Source: an uncultured Verrucomicrobiales bacterium (GTDB lineage Bacteria; Verrucomicrobiota; Verrucomicrobiia; Verrucomicrobiales; Akkermansiaceae). Taken from it: a DNA stretch of 64,000 nucleotides. Shown here one piece after another: positions 8,714 through 16,855 of the stretch. The DNA lies in contig CALGJQ010000013.1 of assembly GCA_937928545.1 (NCBI GenBank), positions 39,120-103,119 of the forward strand. The letters run 5' to 3'. The first letter of the stretch is position 1. Each line of letters starts with the position of its first letter. The translations under genes and the position numbers were made by a program. Under the pieces are notes generated by a model, which saw only the letters and a list, made by a program, of their open reading frames with translations, had not been told where the DNA came from and searched no databases.

Positions 8714-10534
8714 TTACTGCTGGATCAATGGCTTTTTGGAATAATAGATGACGCGCATCGGAAAGAGATGACGACTTTCTGGGTAATCGGCCATGACTTT
8801 TCGAAGAATTGGAGTTCTCATCCTCAAGCCTCCTTGCCCAATTTGGCCCTCGGTGACACCCAGAGCTGCCCCATCTAGCATCAGTGCGGCAAATTCTTCG
8901 CCTGTTCCAAAAGGGGCGGCTGAGTAAAGAGGGTTATTTTCGAATGAGGTTGGAGTGATTAAAATTCCAGCGGTTTCGAGTTTTTGATCTTTGGCGAGCT
9001 GTTCTAAGGCTTCGAATTCTTCGACTTTTCGCGGGAGCCAAATTGAGGTTCGGTCGGCATACCATGCGACTGCCCAAGGTTGGTCTGAGAAAATGATTTC
9101 TTTGTCAGTGGTCGCATCATGGAGGGTTCTGCTGAGGAGCGGCGGCCAGTAGGGTGGCCAAACTGGGCGCTGGTTATCGATGGCCAAGCTAATTTGAATC
9201 GCTTTTGGAATGGTTAACATCAGGGGACCAGCACTGATAATGATGACGATCACAAAATGCCCGTAGCGCATGAAGGCACTGCCTGCAGGAAGATCGATAC
9301 GGCTCCAGAGAATTGAGAGGAAGGCTAGACCATAGGCTGACATGATCGGAGCAAAAAGGATGTGAAGCTGGTTTGCGTCGGTAGCACTGTCGGAAAGACC
9401 AAAGAGGGCCATTCCAAGAGCACCCATCACCCACATGAGAAGAATGATCCATCTGAATTTTGCAATCGACTCTCTCTTGAAGGGGTGGATTAAGGCCAAG
9501 AAAAAGAGAGGGGCCGCAATGATTGCTCCTAGATTGTTGTAGAGCAAATTGGCCTGTCTTAGCATGTTCGACGAGGTGTTAATGATGAGAGAATTCAGGT
9601 TGTGAAGGACTCGATAGGTTTCTTCGCTGGGGTCACTCGTCCGCATGATATTGCTTTCGGACTCAGTGAGGCCTCCGTAAAGAGTGAGGAATGCCGTTCC
9701 TCCGGGATTTCCAGTCCACTCCATGTTCTTGGCCATAAAGTATAGGCTAAGAATCAGGAGGATACCTAAGACTGATAGGCCAGCAAGTCCCTTAGGCCTG
9801 AAGAAGAAGGCCGCGTATATCACAAAGCCCAAGGTGATCCAAATGGTGAGCCAGTGAGAAAGCCCTAAAAGTGCGAGAAAAATGGCGGCAATGATGATCG
9901 ATCCCATCGCAACGCGATTTTCGATCGATGCCTCAAGTGCCCGGTAGATGAAAAAGAGAGCACATGAAAAGAGCATGAGCATGAGCATCTGCGGAAGTCC
10001 TGTTTGGGTGAACTTCCACATGAGATCACTTAAGATCATGAGGATGGCGGTGACCCCCGCGATTTTCACATCAAAAATTCGCGATATCAGGAGGTAGTTG
10101 ACACCAATCGCGATTAGAAAAAGGATGACCGCCACGGCCGATATGACCCGATCCAAGCGGTAGATGGTGCGAGAATCTTCCACCATTTGAAATTTATCAA
10201 AGTCGCCGCCATCGACGGCTTTCAAGACCGCTCCATAAAGGAAAGGATTCAGTGGGGAATGGTAGGTGTCGTAGAAGGCATCGAGTTCAAGATCGACGTT
10301 TTCGTTTTTTTGGGCCTGCCAGATCGCTGCGGGGCGAATGACTTTGGTGGTCGCGTTATTGCCTCGCGCAATTTCTCGCCCAATCTGGGCCTGTTCCATT
10401 CCTCGTGGCGTGGTTAGGCCTTTGAAGGTTAGGACGAGATAGAAAAAGACGAGGGCAAAAAGAAGAACGAAGAAAAGAAGGCGTCGGACGAGGACTGCGG
10501 TGTCCATCCCTCCTGATTTTTGGGGGCTACTCAT
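8714..10534 (-). CDS. polytopic membrane protein, GT39-like glycosyltransferase
   Basis: The 606-residue product has an N-terminal membrane segment (about 16-36), a soluble loop with conserved-looking acidic residues, then roughly ten further hydrophobic segments, and a soluble C-terminal domain after about residue 445. This plan resembles the ArnT/GT39 lipid-linked sugar glycosyltransferases, where an acidic residue in the first loop is catalytic; here the loop contains ELDAFYDTYHSP. I cannot confirm the acceptor or donor. The gene follows the sigma-54 regulator gene by only 9 bp and precedes xseB by 15 bp, so it may be co-transcribed with the two-component genes. The family assignment is tentative; the membrane topology is firm. 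Confidence 0.6.
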   Translation of the reverse strand: MSSPQKSGGMDTAVLVRRLLFFVLLFALVFFYLVLTFKGLTTPRGMEQAQIGREIARGNNATTKVIRPAAIWQAQKNENVDLELDAFYDTYHSPLNPFLYGAVLKAVDGGDFDKFQMVEDSRTIYRLDRVISAVAVILFLIAIGVNYLLISRIFDVKIAGVTAILMILSDLMWKFTQTGLPQMLMLMLFSCALFFIYRALEASIENRVAMGSIIIAAIFLALLGLSHWLTIWITLGFVIYAAFFFRPKGLAGLSVLGILLILSLYFMAKNMEWTGNPGGTAFLTLYGGLTESESNIMRTSDPSEETYRVLHNLNSLIINTSSNMLRQANLLYNNLGAIIAAPLFFLALIHPFKRESIAKFRWIILLMWVMGALGMALFGLSDSATDANQLHILFAPIMSAYGLAFLSILWSRIDLPAGSAFMRYGHFVIVIIISAGPLMLTIPKAIQISLAIDNQRPVWPPYWPPLLSRTLHDATTDKEIIFSDQPWAVAWYADRTSIWLPRKVEEFEALEQLAKDQKLETAGILITPTSFENNPLYSAAPFGTGEEFAALMLDGAALGVTEGQIGQGGLRMRTPILRKVMADYPESRHLFPMRVIYYSKKPLIQQ

Positions 10535-10543
10535 AGTTTTTGA

Positions 10544-11932
10544 TTAATCGATGGGCGGTATGTCTCGAAGTTTTCTTTGAAGGGTGCGTCGGCTAATTCC
10601 AAGGAGTTCTGCAGCTTTTGTCCGATTTTCATCAGTCTCGCGCAGAGCACGTTGAATCGCGCGTTGCTCAAGGGCATGCAAGTTGAATTCCTTCTCAGGG
10701 GCAAGGGTGTTTTTCTCTGATTGGCTCTCAAAGCGATGTCCACCACCGGCGATAAAGTCGGGAAGGTGCTGGATATCGAGAGTGTCTTGATTGGACATGA
10801 CGACCGCATGCTCAATAGCAGTGCGGAGTTCACGGACATTACCGGGCCATTTGTAATCTAAAAGAAGCCCGATTGCTTCTTCGGTGAGCGGTTTTTCAGG
10901 GCGTTGATTTTCTTTCGCGAATTCGACCAGAAAAGAGTTTGCGAGGAGGACTATATCCTCTTTTCGCTGCCGAAGGGGTGGCATTTCGATTCCGAGGACG
11001 TTGAGGCGGAAGTAGAGGTCTTCGCGGAAAGTCCCTTCTTTGACCATTTCGGCAAGCTTTCGGTTGGTCGCGGCGATGACACGGACGTCGATTTTGACGG
11101 GGACGTTTGAGCCGACGCGCTCGATGGTTCGCTCGGAAAGGGCACGGAGGAGCTTGACTTGGGTTTGGGAGTCGATTTCGCCGATTTCATCGAGAAAAAG
11201 GGTCCCGCCGTGGGCTTGTTCAAAGCGGCCGACTCGTCGCTGGGAAGCTCCAGTGAATGAGCCTTTTTCGTGGCCGAAGAGTTCGCTTTCGAGAAGTTGA
11301 GACGAGAGGGCGGCGCAGTTTACCGCCACGAATTTTTCGCCCGGCCGACCGGAGAGGTCGTGCAAAGTGTGAGCGACGACTTCTTTACCGGTTCCTGATT
11401 CACCTTCAATGAGCACGGTGGCGCGGGTGGGTGCGATTTGTTCGATTTTCGAGGCGACCTTCGCCATCTGCGGTGAGCTGCCAATGAGTCGTGCCAAGCC
11501 GTATGAGGCCTTCGCTTTACTTTCTTTTAAGGTCTCGTTTTCTGCGACGAGCTTGACGTTTTCTTTTTCGAGCGAGCGGCTGCGGACGGCGCGTTTTAGG
11601 AGCAGTTCTACCTCGTCGAGATTGAGAGGCTTGGTGACAAAGTGCCAGGCGCCACGGCGCATCGCCTCGACGGCGGTATCGACTGATCCGTAAGCGGTCA
11701 TCATGAGCGCAACCGGTGGGTTGGGGAGGGCGAGGGCGGCATCGAGAACTTCCATGCCGGAGTCTCCGCCGAGTCGGAGGTCGGTGAGGAGGAGGTCGAC
11801 GTCCTCGGACTTGAGGACTTGAGTGGCTTGTTTTAAATCGGCGGCGAGGTAGCAGTCGAAGCTGTCTTCCAAAGCCATGCGGAGAGCATCGCGGGTTGGT
11901 TTTTCGTCGTCGACGATGAGGAGAGTTTTCAC
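10544..11932 (-). CDS. sigma-54-dependent response regulator, NtrC family
   Basis: The 462-residue protein has the classic three-part layout. A receiver domain (1-120) has the phosphoacceptor at D51 (LLLTDLRLGG) and K101. A central AAA+ domain has Walker A GESGTGKE at 177-184, the sigma-54 contact loop GSFTGA at 224-229 (the common Ser variant of GAFTGA) and Walker B LFLDEIGE. A C-terminal Fis-type helix-turn-helix reads NRTKAAELLGISRRTLQRKL. It should activate sigma-54 promoters when phosphorylated by the kinase encoded 13 bp upstream. Target genes are not evident from the sequence, and I found no convincing -24/-12 promoter beside the operon. Confidence 0.92.
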   Translation of the reverse strand: MKTLLIVDDEKPTRDALRMALEDSFDCYLAADLKQATQVLKSEDVDLLLTDLRLGGDSGMEVLDAALALPNPPVALMMTAYGSVDTAVEAMRRGAWHFVTKPLNLDEVELLLKRAVRSRSLEKENVKLVAENETLKESKAKASYGLARLIGSSPQMAKVASKIEQIAPTRATVLIEGESGTGKEVVAHTLHDLSGRPGEKFVAVNCAALSSQLLESELFGHEKGSFTGASQRRVGRFEQAHGGTLFLDEIGEIDSQTQVKLLRALSERTIERVGSNVPVKIDVRVIAATNRKLAEMVKEGTFREDLYFRLNVLGIEMPPLRQRKEDIVLLANSFLVEFAKENQRPEKPLTEEAIGLLLDYKWPGNVRELRTAIEHAVVMSNQDTLDIQHLPDFIAGGGHRFESQSEKNTLAPEKEFNLHALEQRAIQRALRETDENRTKAAELLGISRRTLQRKLRDIPPID

Positions 11933-11945
11933 GGGATGGAGATTT

Positions 11946-13112
11946 CTAAACTTCGATCGGGGGGCGGTCTTCTAGCATGCGGACTCGCTTGTCAGTCCTC
12001 GGGAAATAGAGGGTGACAGTCGTTCCGGCTCCTTCTTCGCTTTCGACCTCTAATTCGCCGCCATGTTCACGTAAAATTCGACGTACGATGAGCATTCCTA
12101 AGCCTGTTCCATCGGCTTTGGTGGTTTGGAAGGGCTCGAACATGGATCCCATGGTTTCGGGCGAGATTCCGGAGCCATTGTCTGAGATCGCCAAGGTCAC
12201 CTCGTAGTCGGTGACGCTTGTTTGAATGAGGATTGAGCCATCGGGAGTGTTGACTGCTTGGTAGGCGTTGCGAACGACGTTGTAGAGGGCTTGCTTGATT
12301 TGGGTGGGGTCGAGATCTAAGGATGGGAGGTCAGGGGACAGGTCGAGTTTGACTTGGATTTCGCGGCTTTGAATTTCAGGGCTGAGAGCATCGAGACTCT
12401 CTTCTAAGAGCTCGTGGAGTTTTGTGGGGACGCGCTCGGGCTTGGTGGGTCGCATCGCTTGCAGGAACTGCTTGAGGATGGTGTCGAGTCGGCCGATTTC
12501 GGTTTGAGCGGTTCCAAGATGTTCAGCAAGGGGTTTGCGATCTCCTTCGGGGAGGTCGCGGATTTTGCGTTCGAGAAGTTGGAGGTGTAGCGAGAGGGAG
12601 TTGAGAGGGTTTCCGATTTCATGAGCCACTCCGGCCGCGAGGAGGGTGAGGGCATTGAGCTTTTCGGACTCCATTTCCTTTTCGGCTTCGCGGCGGGAAC
12701 GAGTGACATCGCGGACGAGCATGACGTGCCCTAAGTCGGCTTCATCTTCTTCGGCAACAGGGGAGAGGTAGAAGTTGAGGTAGCGGTTTTCGGGATAGAA
12801 AATTTCGAGGTCGCGGCTGACCGTGGTGCGATTGGATTGCATGAGAGCCGACCAATCGACTCCCCGGACGACTTCGGTGAGAGGCTTGCCTTGAGCTTCC
12901 TCCGGAGTGGTTCCGAAGAAGCGGCAGCCGGCATGATTGATGAAGCTGATGCCACCTGAGGCATCGAGGAGAAGGACCCCTTCTTGGAGGGCTTCAAAGA
13001 CCTTTTGGAGAAAGCCCTTTTCTCGCACGAGGCGCGAGAGCAAGGCCTGCACTTCTTCCGGCTCGATTTGATCGAGGCGGGAAAGGATTTTCTCTAAAAC
13101 GGCGGACTTCAA
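11946..13112 (-). CDS. PAS-domain sensor histidine kinase, NtrB type
   Basis: This 388-residue kinase has a short coiled N-terminus, a PAS domain (about 33-140), a HisKA dimerisation domain with phosphoacceptor H164 in GVAHEIGNPLNSL, and a HATPase_c domain with the N-box VVRNAYQAV, G1 box SDNGSGI and G2 box GTGLGML. It has no membrane segment, so it is a cytoplasmic sensor like NtrB. It is encoded directly before the NtrC-type regulator and is almost certainly its partner. The input signal is unknown; the PAS domain shows no obvious haem or flavin signature that I can name. Confidence 0.9.
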   Translation of the reverse strand: MKSAVLEKILSRLDQIEPEEVQALLSRLVREKGFLQKVFEALQEGVLLLDASGGISFINHAGCRFFGTTPEEAQGKPLTEVVRGVDWSALMQSNRTTVSRDLEIFYPENRYLNFYLSPVAEEDEADLGHVMLVRDVTRSRREAEKEMESEKLNALTLLAAGVAHEIGNPLNSLSLHLQLLERKIRDLPEGDRKPLAEHLGTAQTEIGRLDTILKQFLQAMRPTKPERVPTKLHELLEESLDALSPEIQSREIQVKLDLSPDLPSLDLDPTQIKQALYNVVRNAYQAVNTPDGSILIQTSVTDYEVTLAISDNGSGISPETMGSMFEPFQTTKADGTGLGMLIVRRILREHGGELEVESEEGAGTTVTLYFPRTDKRVRMLEDRPPIEV

Positions 13113-13192
13113 AGCTGCGACAGGTTGGCACAGTGAAGGGGAGCTTGCAACCCATGGCTTTGCTTGCCAACGGGGACGTTGGCGTTCCCAGT

Positions 13193-13591
13193 TTACTCCA
13201 TTTCCTCTTCGATGAAGTCGAGGACGAGGTCGATGAGGTCACTCATGCCCTCGGCGAGTTCTTCTTCGATGGTGGCGAGGTGCTTGGACTCGGTTTCGCT
13301 ATAGTCGCCGCGGTCTTCGGGGCGGGTTTCGCACCAACGGCTGGCGTTGAGGGGATCGACAAGGGTACTGGCGCCGATGAGTTCGAAGGAGTTGATGATG
13401 CGTTGCTGATCGATCCCGCTTTGCCAAAATTCATGAAGGCAGTCTTCGCTTTGAAGGATGGGGACGGTCTCGTAGATATCTAGGAGGGCGCGTTCGGGAC
13501 GAGTGAGAGCGCGTTCGGCGGCTTCGCCTTCAAGCTGATCGATGAGAGTTTCGACTTCGTCCGGCCATTCGATGATATCCTGTGAGAGCAT
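13193..13591 (-). CDS. hypothetical protein, possibly DMP19/DUF4375-like
   Basis: The 132-residue acidic protein begins MLSQDIIEWPDEVE and ends in a run of Glu. A central stretch, with Y-E-T-V-P-I-L, then L-H-E-F-W-Q-S-G and later F-E-L-I-G-A, is faintly like the DMP19/DUF4375 pattern in which a helix pair ends with a conserved I-G-A; this is a weak resemblance only. No signal peptide or membrane segment is seen. It precedes the kinase gene on the same strand with an 80-bp gap, so it might be the first gene of the two-component operon. Function unknown. Confidence 0.6.
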   Translation of the reverse strand: MLSQDIIEWPDEVETLIDQLEGEAAERALTRPERALLDIYETVPILQSEDCLHEFWQSGIDQQRIINSFELIGASTLVDPLNASRWCETRPEDRGDYSETESKHLATIEEELAEGMSDLIDLVLDFIEEEME

Positions 13592-13739
13592 TGCGGGAGG
13601 GGATAGGATGCTGGGAGGGGCTTTGCCAAGCGAAACTCTTATTTTTGTTTTGGAAAAATGGGCGGAGCTTGCGAGCAGGATGAGTGAGGGAGGTGGACTT
13701 TTGTGAAAATCTGGGCGAGCCTTCTCTTCAGTGAGTAAG

Positions 13740-14078
13740 ATGAAGAAATGTCCCTATTGCGCGGAGGAGATTCAGGAGGAAGCGGTGAAGTGCCGCTACT
13801 GTAATGAGTTCTTGGATGAATCGATGAGGCCAGCAGTGGCAAGAAAGGATGAAGAGTTGCCCTTTTATTTTCGGACTTCCTTCATCGTGCTGCTGTTCTT
13901 GATCTTCCCCATTTTGGCGCTGCCTTCAATTTGGCTGCACCCGAAGTTGAACCTTGTTTTAAAGGTGGTGCTGACGGTGGTAGCGGTGGCGATTTGCTGG
14001 GCATCCTATATCGCGCTGCAAGGGTTGATGGGGCAGCTCGATGCGGCTACTGGAGTGTTGGATGATTTGGGGTATTGA
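13740..14078 (+). CDS. small zinc-ribbon membrane protein
   Basis: The 112-residue product starts MKKCPYCAEEIQ and has two CxxC pairs (CPYC and CRYC, about residues 4-7 and 19-22) forming a zinc ribbon. Two hydrophobic segments follow, around 47-65 and 72-95, so the ribbon probably faces the cytoplasm. Such zinc_ribbon-plus-membrane proteins are widespread, poorly understood accessory proteins. A GTG nine bases upstream (13731) could also serve as start; the ATG is preferred because the zinc ribbon begins directly after it. Its 3' end abuts the fur remnant on the opposite strand. Confidence 0.7.
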   Translation: MKKCPYCAEEIQEEAVKCRYCNEFLDESMRPAVARKDEELPFYFRTSFIVLLFLIFPILALPSIWLHPKLNLVLKVVLTVVAVAICWASYIALQGLMGQLDAATGVLDDLGY

Positions 14079-14087
14079 TTACCCCGC

Positions 14088-14290
14088 TGCGCACTTGGGG
14101 CAGCGGCCGAAGAATTCGAGCTCGTGGTAGAGATCGACGAAGCCGGTTTCTTGGCGGATTTCTTCTTCGAGTTTGTGGACCGGGCAAGGGGCGTCGATCG
14201 GTTCGATGCTTCCGACGGTTGGTGCAGATGAGGTAGTCGCGATTTCAACCGAGGATAAGAGGTGAAGAAGGCGGCGCGTTCGTGAAGACA
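14088..14290 (-). pseudogene. fur remnant (3' part only, frameshifted)
   Basis: The DNA at about 14088-14287 closely matches the 3' part of the intact fur gene at 16347-16552. On the minus strand the C-terminal 45 or so residues, including GSIEPIDAPCPVHKLEEEI and FFGRCPKCA, are almost identical. Upstream of this, small insertions and deletions shift the frame: the LHERAAFF motif is in another frame from the C-terminus, the CTDCG zinc-site cysteines are lost, and the DNA-binding domain is absent. It lies in the same orientation as the intact gene, so the two form a direct repeat of about 200 bp framing two PEP-CTERM genes. It is very unlikely to make a working regulator. Confidence 0.85.
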
Positions 14291-14355
14291 CAAATTGGGA
14301 GAGAATACCCCTTTGTTTCGTTTTTCGATCTGGATGCAGTCTCCCAATATGTGGT

Positions 14356-14371
14356 CCAAATTGCAATTTGG
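14356..14371. promoter_or_regulatory. perfect 16-bp palindrome upstream of PEP-CTERM gene
   Basis: CCAAATTGCAATTTGG is a perfect inverted repeat 60 bp upstream of the first PEP-CTERM gene, between that gene and the fur remnant. Its size and symmetry fit a dimeric regulator binding site, but no regulator can be named and the same sequence was not noticed before the other two PEP-CTERM genes. Confidence 0.4.
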
Positions 14372-14431
14372 TTAAGAAACCAGTAAAATATGTTTGACTG
14401 TATTAATCGGATTTCTTAAGTATCCACCGTT

Positions 14432-15094
14432 ATGAAAAACCCTCTGCCAATTATTTTCGCCATAGTGTCTACCGGAGCTTCTTTTGGGCAAATTATTAAC
14501 GTCAATTTGGATTCGTCACATCGTGGCTGGGTGAACGATTCTGGCTTTAATAATCCAAGCAATGGAGTCTATATCTCCGGTTCTCGCAATGACGTAACTT
14601 ACCGTTCATTTTTCAGTTTTGATCTCAGTGGTCTCAGCGGTTCAATTGAATCGGCCACACTCGAATTAGACATGTCTTCTATCGGGTATCGTGGATATGG
14701 TTCCAGTGATCCTTCAGAAGCGTTCGTTGTCAGGGATGTGTCAGGACCAACGACTGGTGGCTTAGCTCTTTTTAATGATATTGGATCAGGATCAATTTAC
14801 GGATTTTCGTTAGTCGACAGTGGCGATTCTGTTGTAACTGTAAGCCTTGGGGCCGATTTCCTTGGCGCAATCAATTCGGGTGTTTCGAACGTTACGCTAG
14901 GTGGCTCTGTCGTGACAATTGATGGAAGTGGGGCTAATGAATACCTGTTTGGACAATCTGAAAGAGATCAGGGTGTAGGGGCAGCGAGGCTTGCCTTAAC
15001 TGTGGATGTTTCTGGTTCTTCAGTGCCTGAGCCATCCACCTCTCTTCTGGGCACATTTGTTCTTGCGATGTGCGTTGCTCGTCGTCGTCGATAG
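14432..15094 (+). CDS. exported PEP-CTERM protein
   Basis: The 220-residue protein has a signal peptide (cleavage near SFGQ) and a C-terminal sorting signal: VPEPSTS, then a hydrophobic helix, then RRRR at the end. The mature region is Ser/Gly-rich and beta-strand-like, with SFFSFDLSGLSG followed by SATLELDM, a pattern seen in DNRLRE-type or cell-surface carbohydrate-associated repeats. PEP-CTERM tails are recognised by an exosortase (EpsH/Xrt) that delivers proteins to the cell surface or matrix; no exosortase is in this window. The gene is followed by a strong terminator. Base composition is visibly more AT-rich than the flanking genes, which together with the flanking fur duplication hints at acquisition. 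Confidence 0.8.
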   Translation: MKNPLPIIFAIVSTGASFGQIINVNLDSSHRGWVNDSGFNNPSNGVYISGSRNDVTYRSFFSFDLSGLSGSIESATLELDMSSIGYRGYGSSDPSEAFVVRDVSGPTTGGLALFNDIGSGSIYGFSLVDSGDSVVTVSLGADFLGAINSGVSNVTLGGSVVTIDGSGANEYLFGQSERDQGVGAARLALTVDVSGSSVPEPSTSLLGTFVLAMCVARRRR

Positions 15095-15130
15095 ACGGTG
15101 CGGTTACATTCGAAACGATCTAACAATTTG

Positions 15131-15165
15131 AAAGGCCCGCAACTTCGGTTGCGGGCCTTTTTTGT
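15131..15165 (+). terminator. rho-independent terminator
   Basis: A 12-bp GC-rich stem (AAGGCCCGCAAC pairing with GTTGCGGGCCTT) closed by a TTCG tetraloop is followed by a T run, 37 bp downstream of the first PEP-CTERM gene. Confidence 0.92.
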
Positions 15166-15353
15166 GGGTTAAGCCGTGCTGGACATTGGAGTGGTTGGGA
15201 GGCGGGTAAGAGGTCAAATGTCGTCCTTCAAATCGCAAAATTTGGTCATTTGATTTGTTTAGGTAAATAGTCCTATTCGGTCATTTTTTTAAAAAAATTG
15301 ACCATAAACAATTGTGATTTTACCAATTTGTCAGGTTTTACCACCCCCCTGAC

Positions 15354-16298
15354 ATGAAAAGACAAAATTTTATTCAAGTTCCACTCACTGTGGCTTCTTC
15401 CATATTTTTATCACTTCCTTCTCTCGCGATCATCGTGGATGGTGCGGGTGGAGAAGGCTCAGCAAATAGGAGTGAATCATCACTCTTGTATGATCACCCC
15501 GATTTTCTCTATTGGGACAACATGGTGAGCGTTGGTGGCGCATCGGGTATTTACCTTGGTCGGGGAGAGGGTAGCGATATCGGTTACGTTTTGACGGCGA
15601 ATCACACAGCGAGCCTGACTCCAGGGACAAGCTCTATTTCGGTAGCAGGGAAAAGTCTTAATGTCGTGAGTTCGACCCGAATAGGAGGTGCGGATCTTAA
15701 GCTTTATGGAGTTGGGGGAGATCTTTTTCCAGATCTGCCGTCTGTTTCCTACGCAAGTACGATCCCGGCCTTTGGGGAAGAGATAGTTATGTTCGGGCGT
15801 AGTACCAGAACTGGTGGCTTGGTGAGCTTCGGAGGGGACGAGGGTTATCAAACCAGCTCAATAGCCGGAACCATGAGTTGGGGAGTGAACCGAGCTGAAT
15901 CCATCTTTGGAGGATCTGGATCTCCGGTGCTCAGCTATACGAGTAATGGAGCTCTTCAAGAGAACTTCTACACAAGCTTCGATAGCCCTGAAAGTGGGAG
16001 TCAGGTCGCTGGCTGGGAAGCGAGTGCTGGGGGATTCGATTCGGGAGGTGCTGCCTTTATTTACCGCGATGGAAAATACGAATTGGCGGGGATTATTTCG
16101 GCAGTGATCAGAAATCGTGGGCAATCAAATTCCAGCGTGGCTTACGGGAATAAGACCTCTTTTGTCAACGTCGAGCATTACTCAGATTTGCTTCCAGGGC
16201 TTGCTAGTTCTGAATTCTCGGCGGTGCCGGAGCCGAGTAGTTTGCTGCTTCTAGGAATCGGAGTGTTTCAAGTGATCTGCTTTCGAAAACGACGCTAG
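15354..16298 (+). CDS. exported trypsin-like serine protease with PEP-CTERM tail
   Basis: The 314-residue product has a signal peptide (residues 1-25 or so) and a C-terminal PEP-CTERM signal: VPEPSS, hydrophobic helix, then RKRR. Between them is a chymotrypsin-like pattern with all three catalytic positions: His in VLTANHTA, Asp in GGADLKLYGV and Ser in FDSGGAAFIY, the last being the GDSGG-type motif with F for G. It is therefore probably an active secreted serine endopeptidase anchored or sorted to the surface by an exosortase; substrates are unknown. The AT-rich 190 bp upstream presumably contains its promoter, including an imperfect palindrome (GGTCA ... TGACC) at 15279-15303. It lies immediately before, and convergent with, the intact fur gene. 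Confidence 0.82.
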   Translation: MKRQNFIQVPLTVASSIFLSLPSLAIIVDGAGGEGSANRSESSLLYDHPDFLYWDNMVSVGGASGIYLGRGEGSDIGYVLTANHTASLTPGTSSISVAGKSLNVVSSTRIGGADLKLYGVGGDLFPDLPSVSYASTIPAFGEEIVMFGRSTRTGGLVSFGGDEGYQTSSIAGTMSWGVNRAESIFGGSGSPVLSYTSNGALQENFYTSFDSPESGSQVAGWEASAGGFDSGGAAFIYRDGKYELAGIISAVIRNRGQSNSSVAYGNKTSFVNVEHYSDLLPGLASSEFSAVPEPSSLLLLGIGVFQVICFRKRR

Positions 16299-16344
16299 AG
16301 CTGTCGATGTAGATTTAGGCTGTGGCTTCGGCGGATCGATTGAG

Positions 16345-16770
16345 TCAGCTGGCGCACTTGGGACAGCGGCCGAAGAATTCGAGCTCGTGGTAGAGATCGA
16401 CGAAGCCGGTTTCTTGGCGGATTTCTTCTTCGAGTTTATGGACCGGGCAGGGGGCGTCGATCGGTTCGATACTTCCGCAGTCAGTGCAGATGAGGTAGTC
16501 GCGATGTTGGCCGGGAATGAGGAGGGTGAAGTAGGCGGCGCGTTCGTGGAGGCCAAGGCGGCGGACCATGCCTTTGTCGCTGAGGCGTTGGAGGAGGCGA
16601 AAGACGGTGGCTTTATCACACTGCTTGGAGAGGTGGCTGCAGGAGGAGAGGTCGGCAAGAGTCATGGGCCGGTTGTGGTCGGCGAGGCAGGTGAGGATGG
16701 CTTCGAGTGCCTTGGTGCGACGTAAGCCGGAGTCTTTGGCTTTTTGAAGGAGGTCTTGGTGGAGGGACAT
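16345..16770 (-). CDS. fur: Fur-family metal-dependent repressor
   Basis: The 141-residue protein has an N-terminal winged helix (DKATVFRLLQRL is the recognition-helix region) and a C-terminal dimerisation domain with CTDCG and CPKC pairs that form the structural zinc site, plus HRDYLIC and an ELEFFGRC region. Length and motifs match Fur/Zur/PerR proteins; I cannot decide which metal is sensed, and the histidine-poor middle differs from typical Fur. It lies 66 bp downstream of ruvB on the same strand, separated by a palindromic repeat. The 3' 200 bp are duplicated as a decayed fragment at 14088-14290. Confidence 0.88.
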   Translation of the reverse strand: MSLHQDLLQKAKDSGLRRTKALEAILTCLADHNRPMTLADLSSCSHLSKQCDKATVFRLLQRLSDKGMVRRLGLHERAAYFTLLIPGQHRDYLICTDCGSIEPIDAPCPVHKLEEEIRQETGFVDLYHELEFFGRCPKCAS

Positions 16771-16829
16771 GGGATTCGCTGCGCGAAAGTTGAGGGTTAA
16801 GAGGTGGTAGAGGGACTTGGTTGAGGGGG

Positions 16830-16855
16830 ACTCGGGCTAAAGCCCAAGCTCCGTA
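16830..16855. repeat. palindromic repeat overlapping the ruvB stop codon
   Basis: This 26-bp stretch is identical, in reverse complement, to 33125-33150. It contains the hairpin GGGCTTTAGCCC-like core and ends in a GGAGCTT box. The ruvB stop codon (complement of 16837-16839) and the last four or so ruvB codons lie inside it. Confidence 0.75.

Noticed and set aside
10544..13112. The NtrB/NtrC-type pair as the PrsK/PrsR regulators of PEP-CTERM genes
   Set aside because: The kinase lacks the membrane and GAF regions of PrsK and no sigma-54 promoter was found before the PEP-CTERM genes.
13113..13192. Possible sigma-54 promoter before the histidine kinase gene
   Set aside because: GG and GC pairs are present but not at the required 10-bp spacing.
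14394..14422. Possible sigma-70 promoter (TTGACT, 17 bp, TAAGTA) before the first PEP-CTERM gene
   Set aside because: The -10 match is poor and it lies only 9 bp before the start codon, too close for a normal leader.
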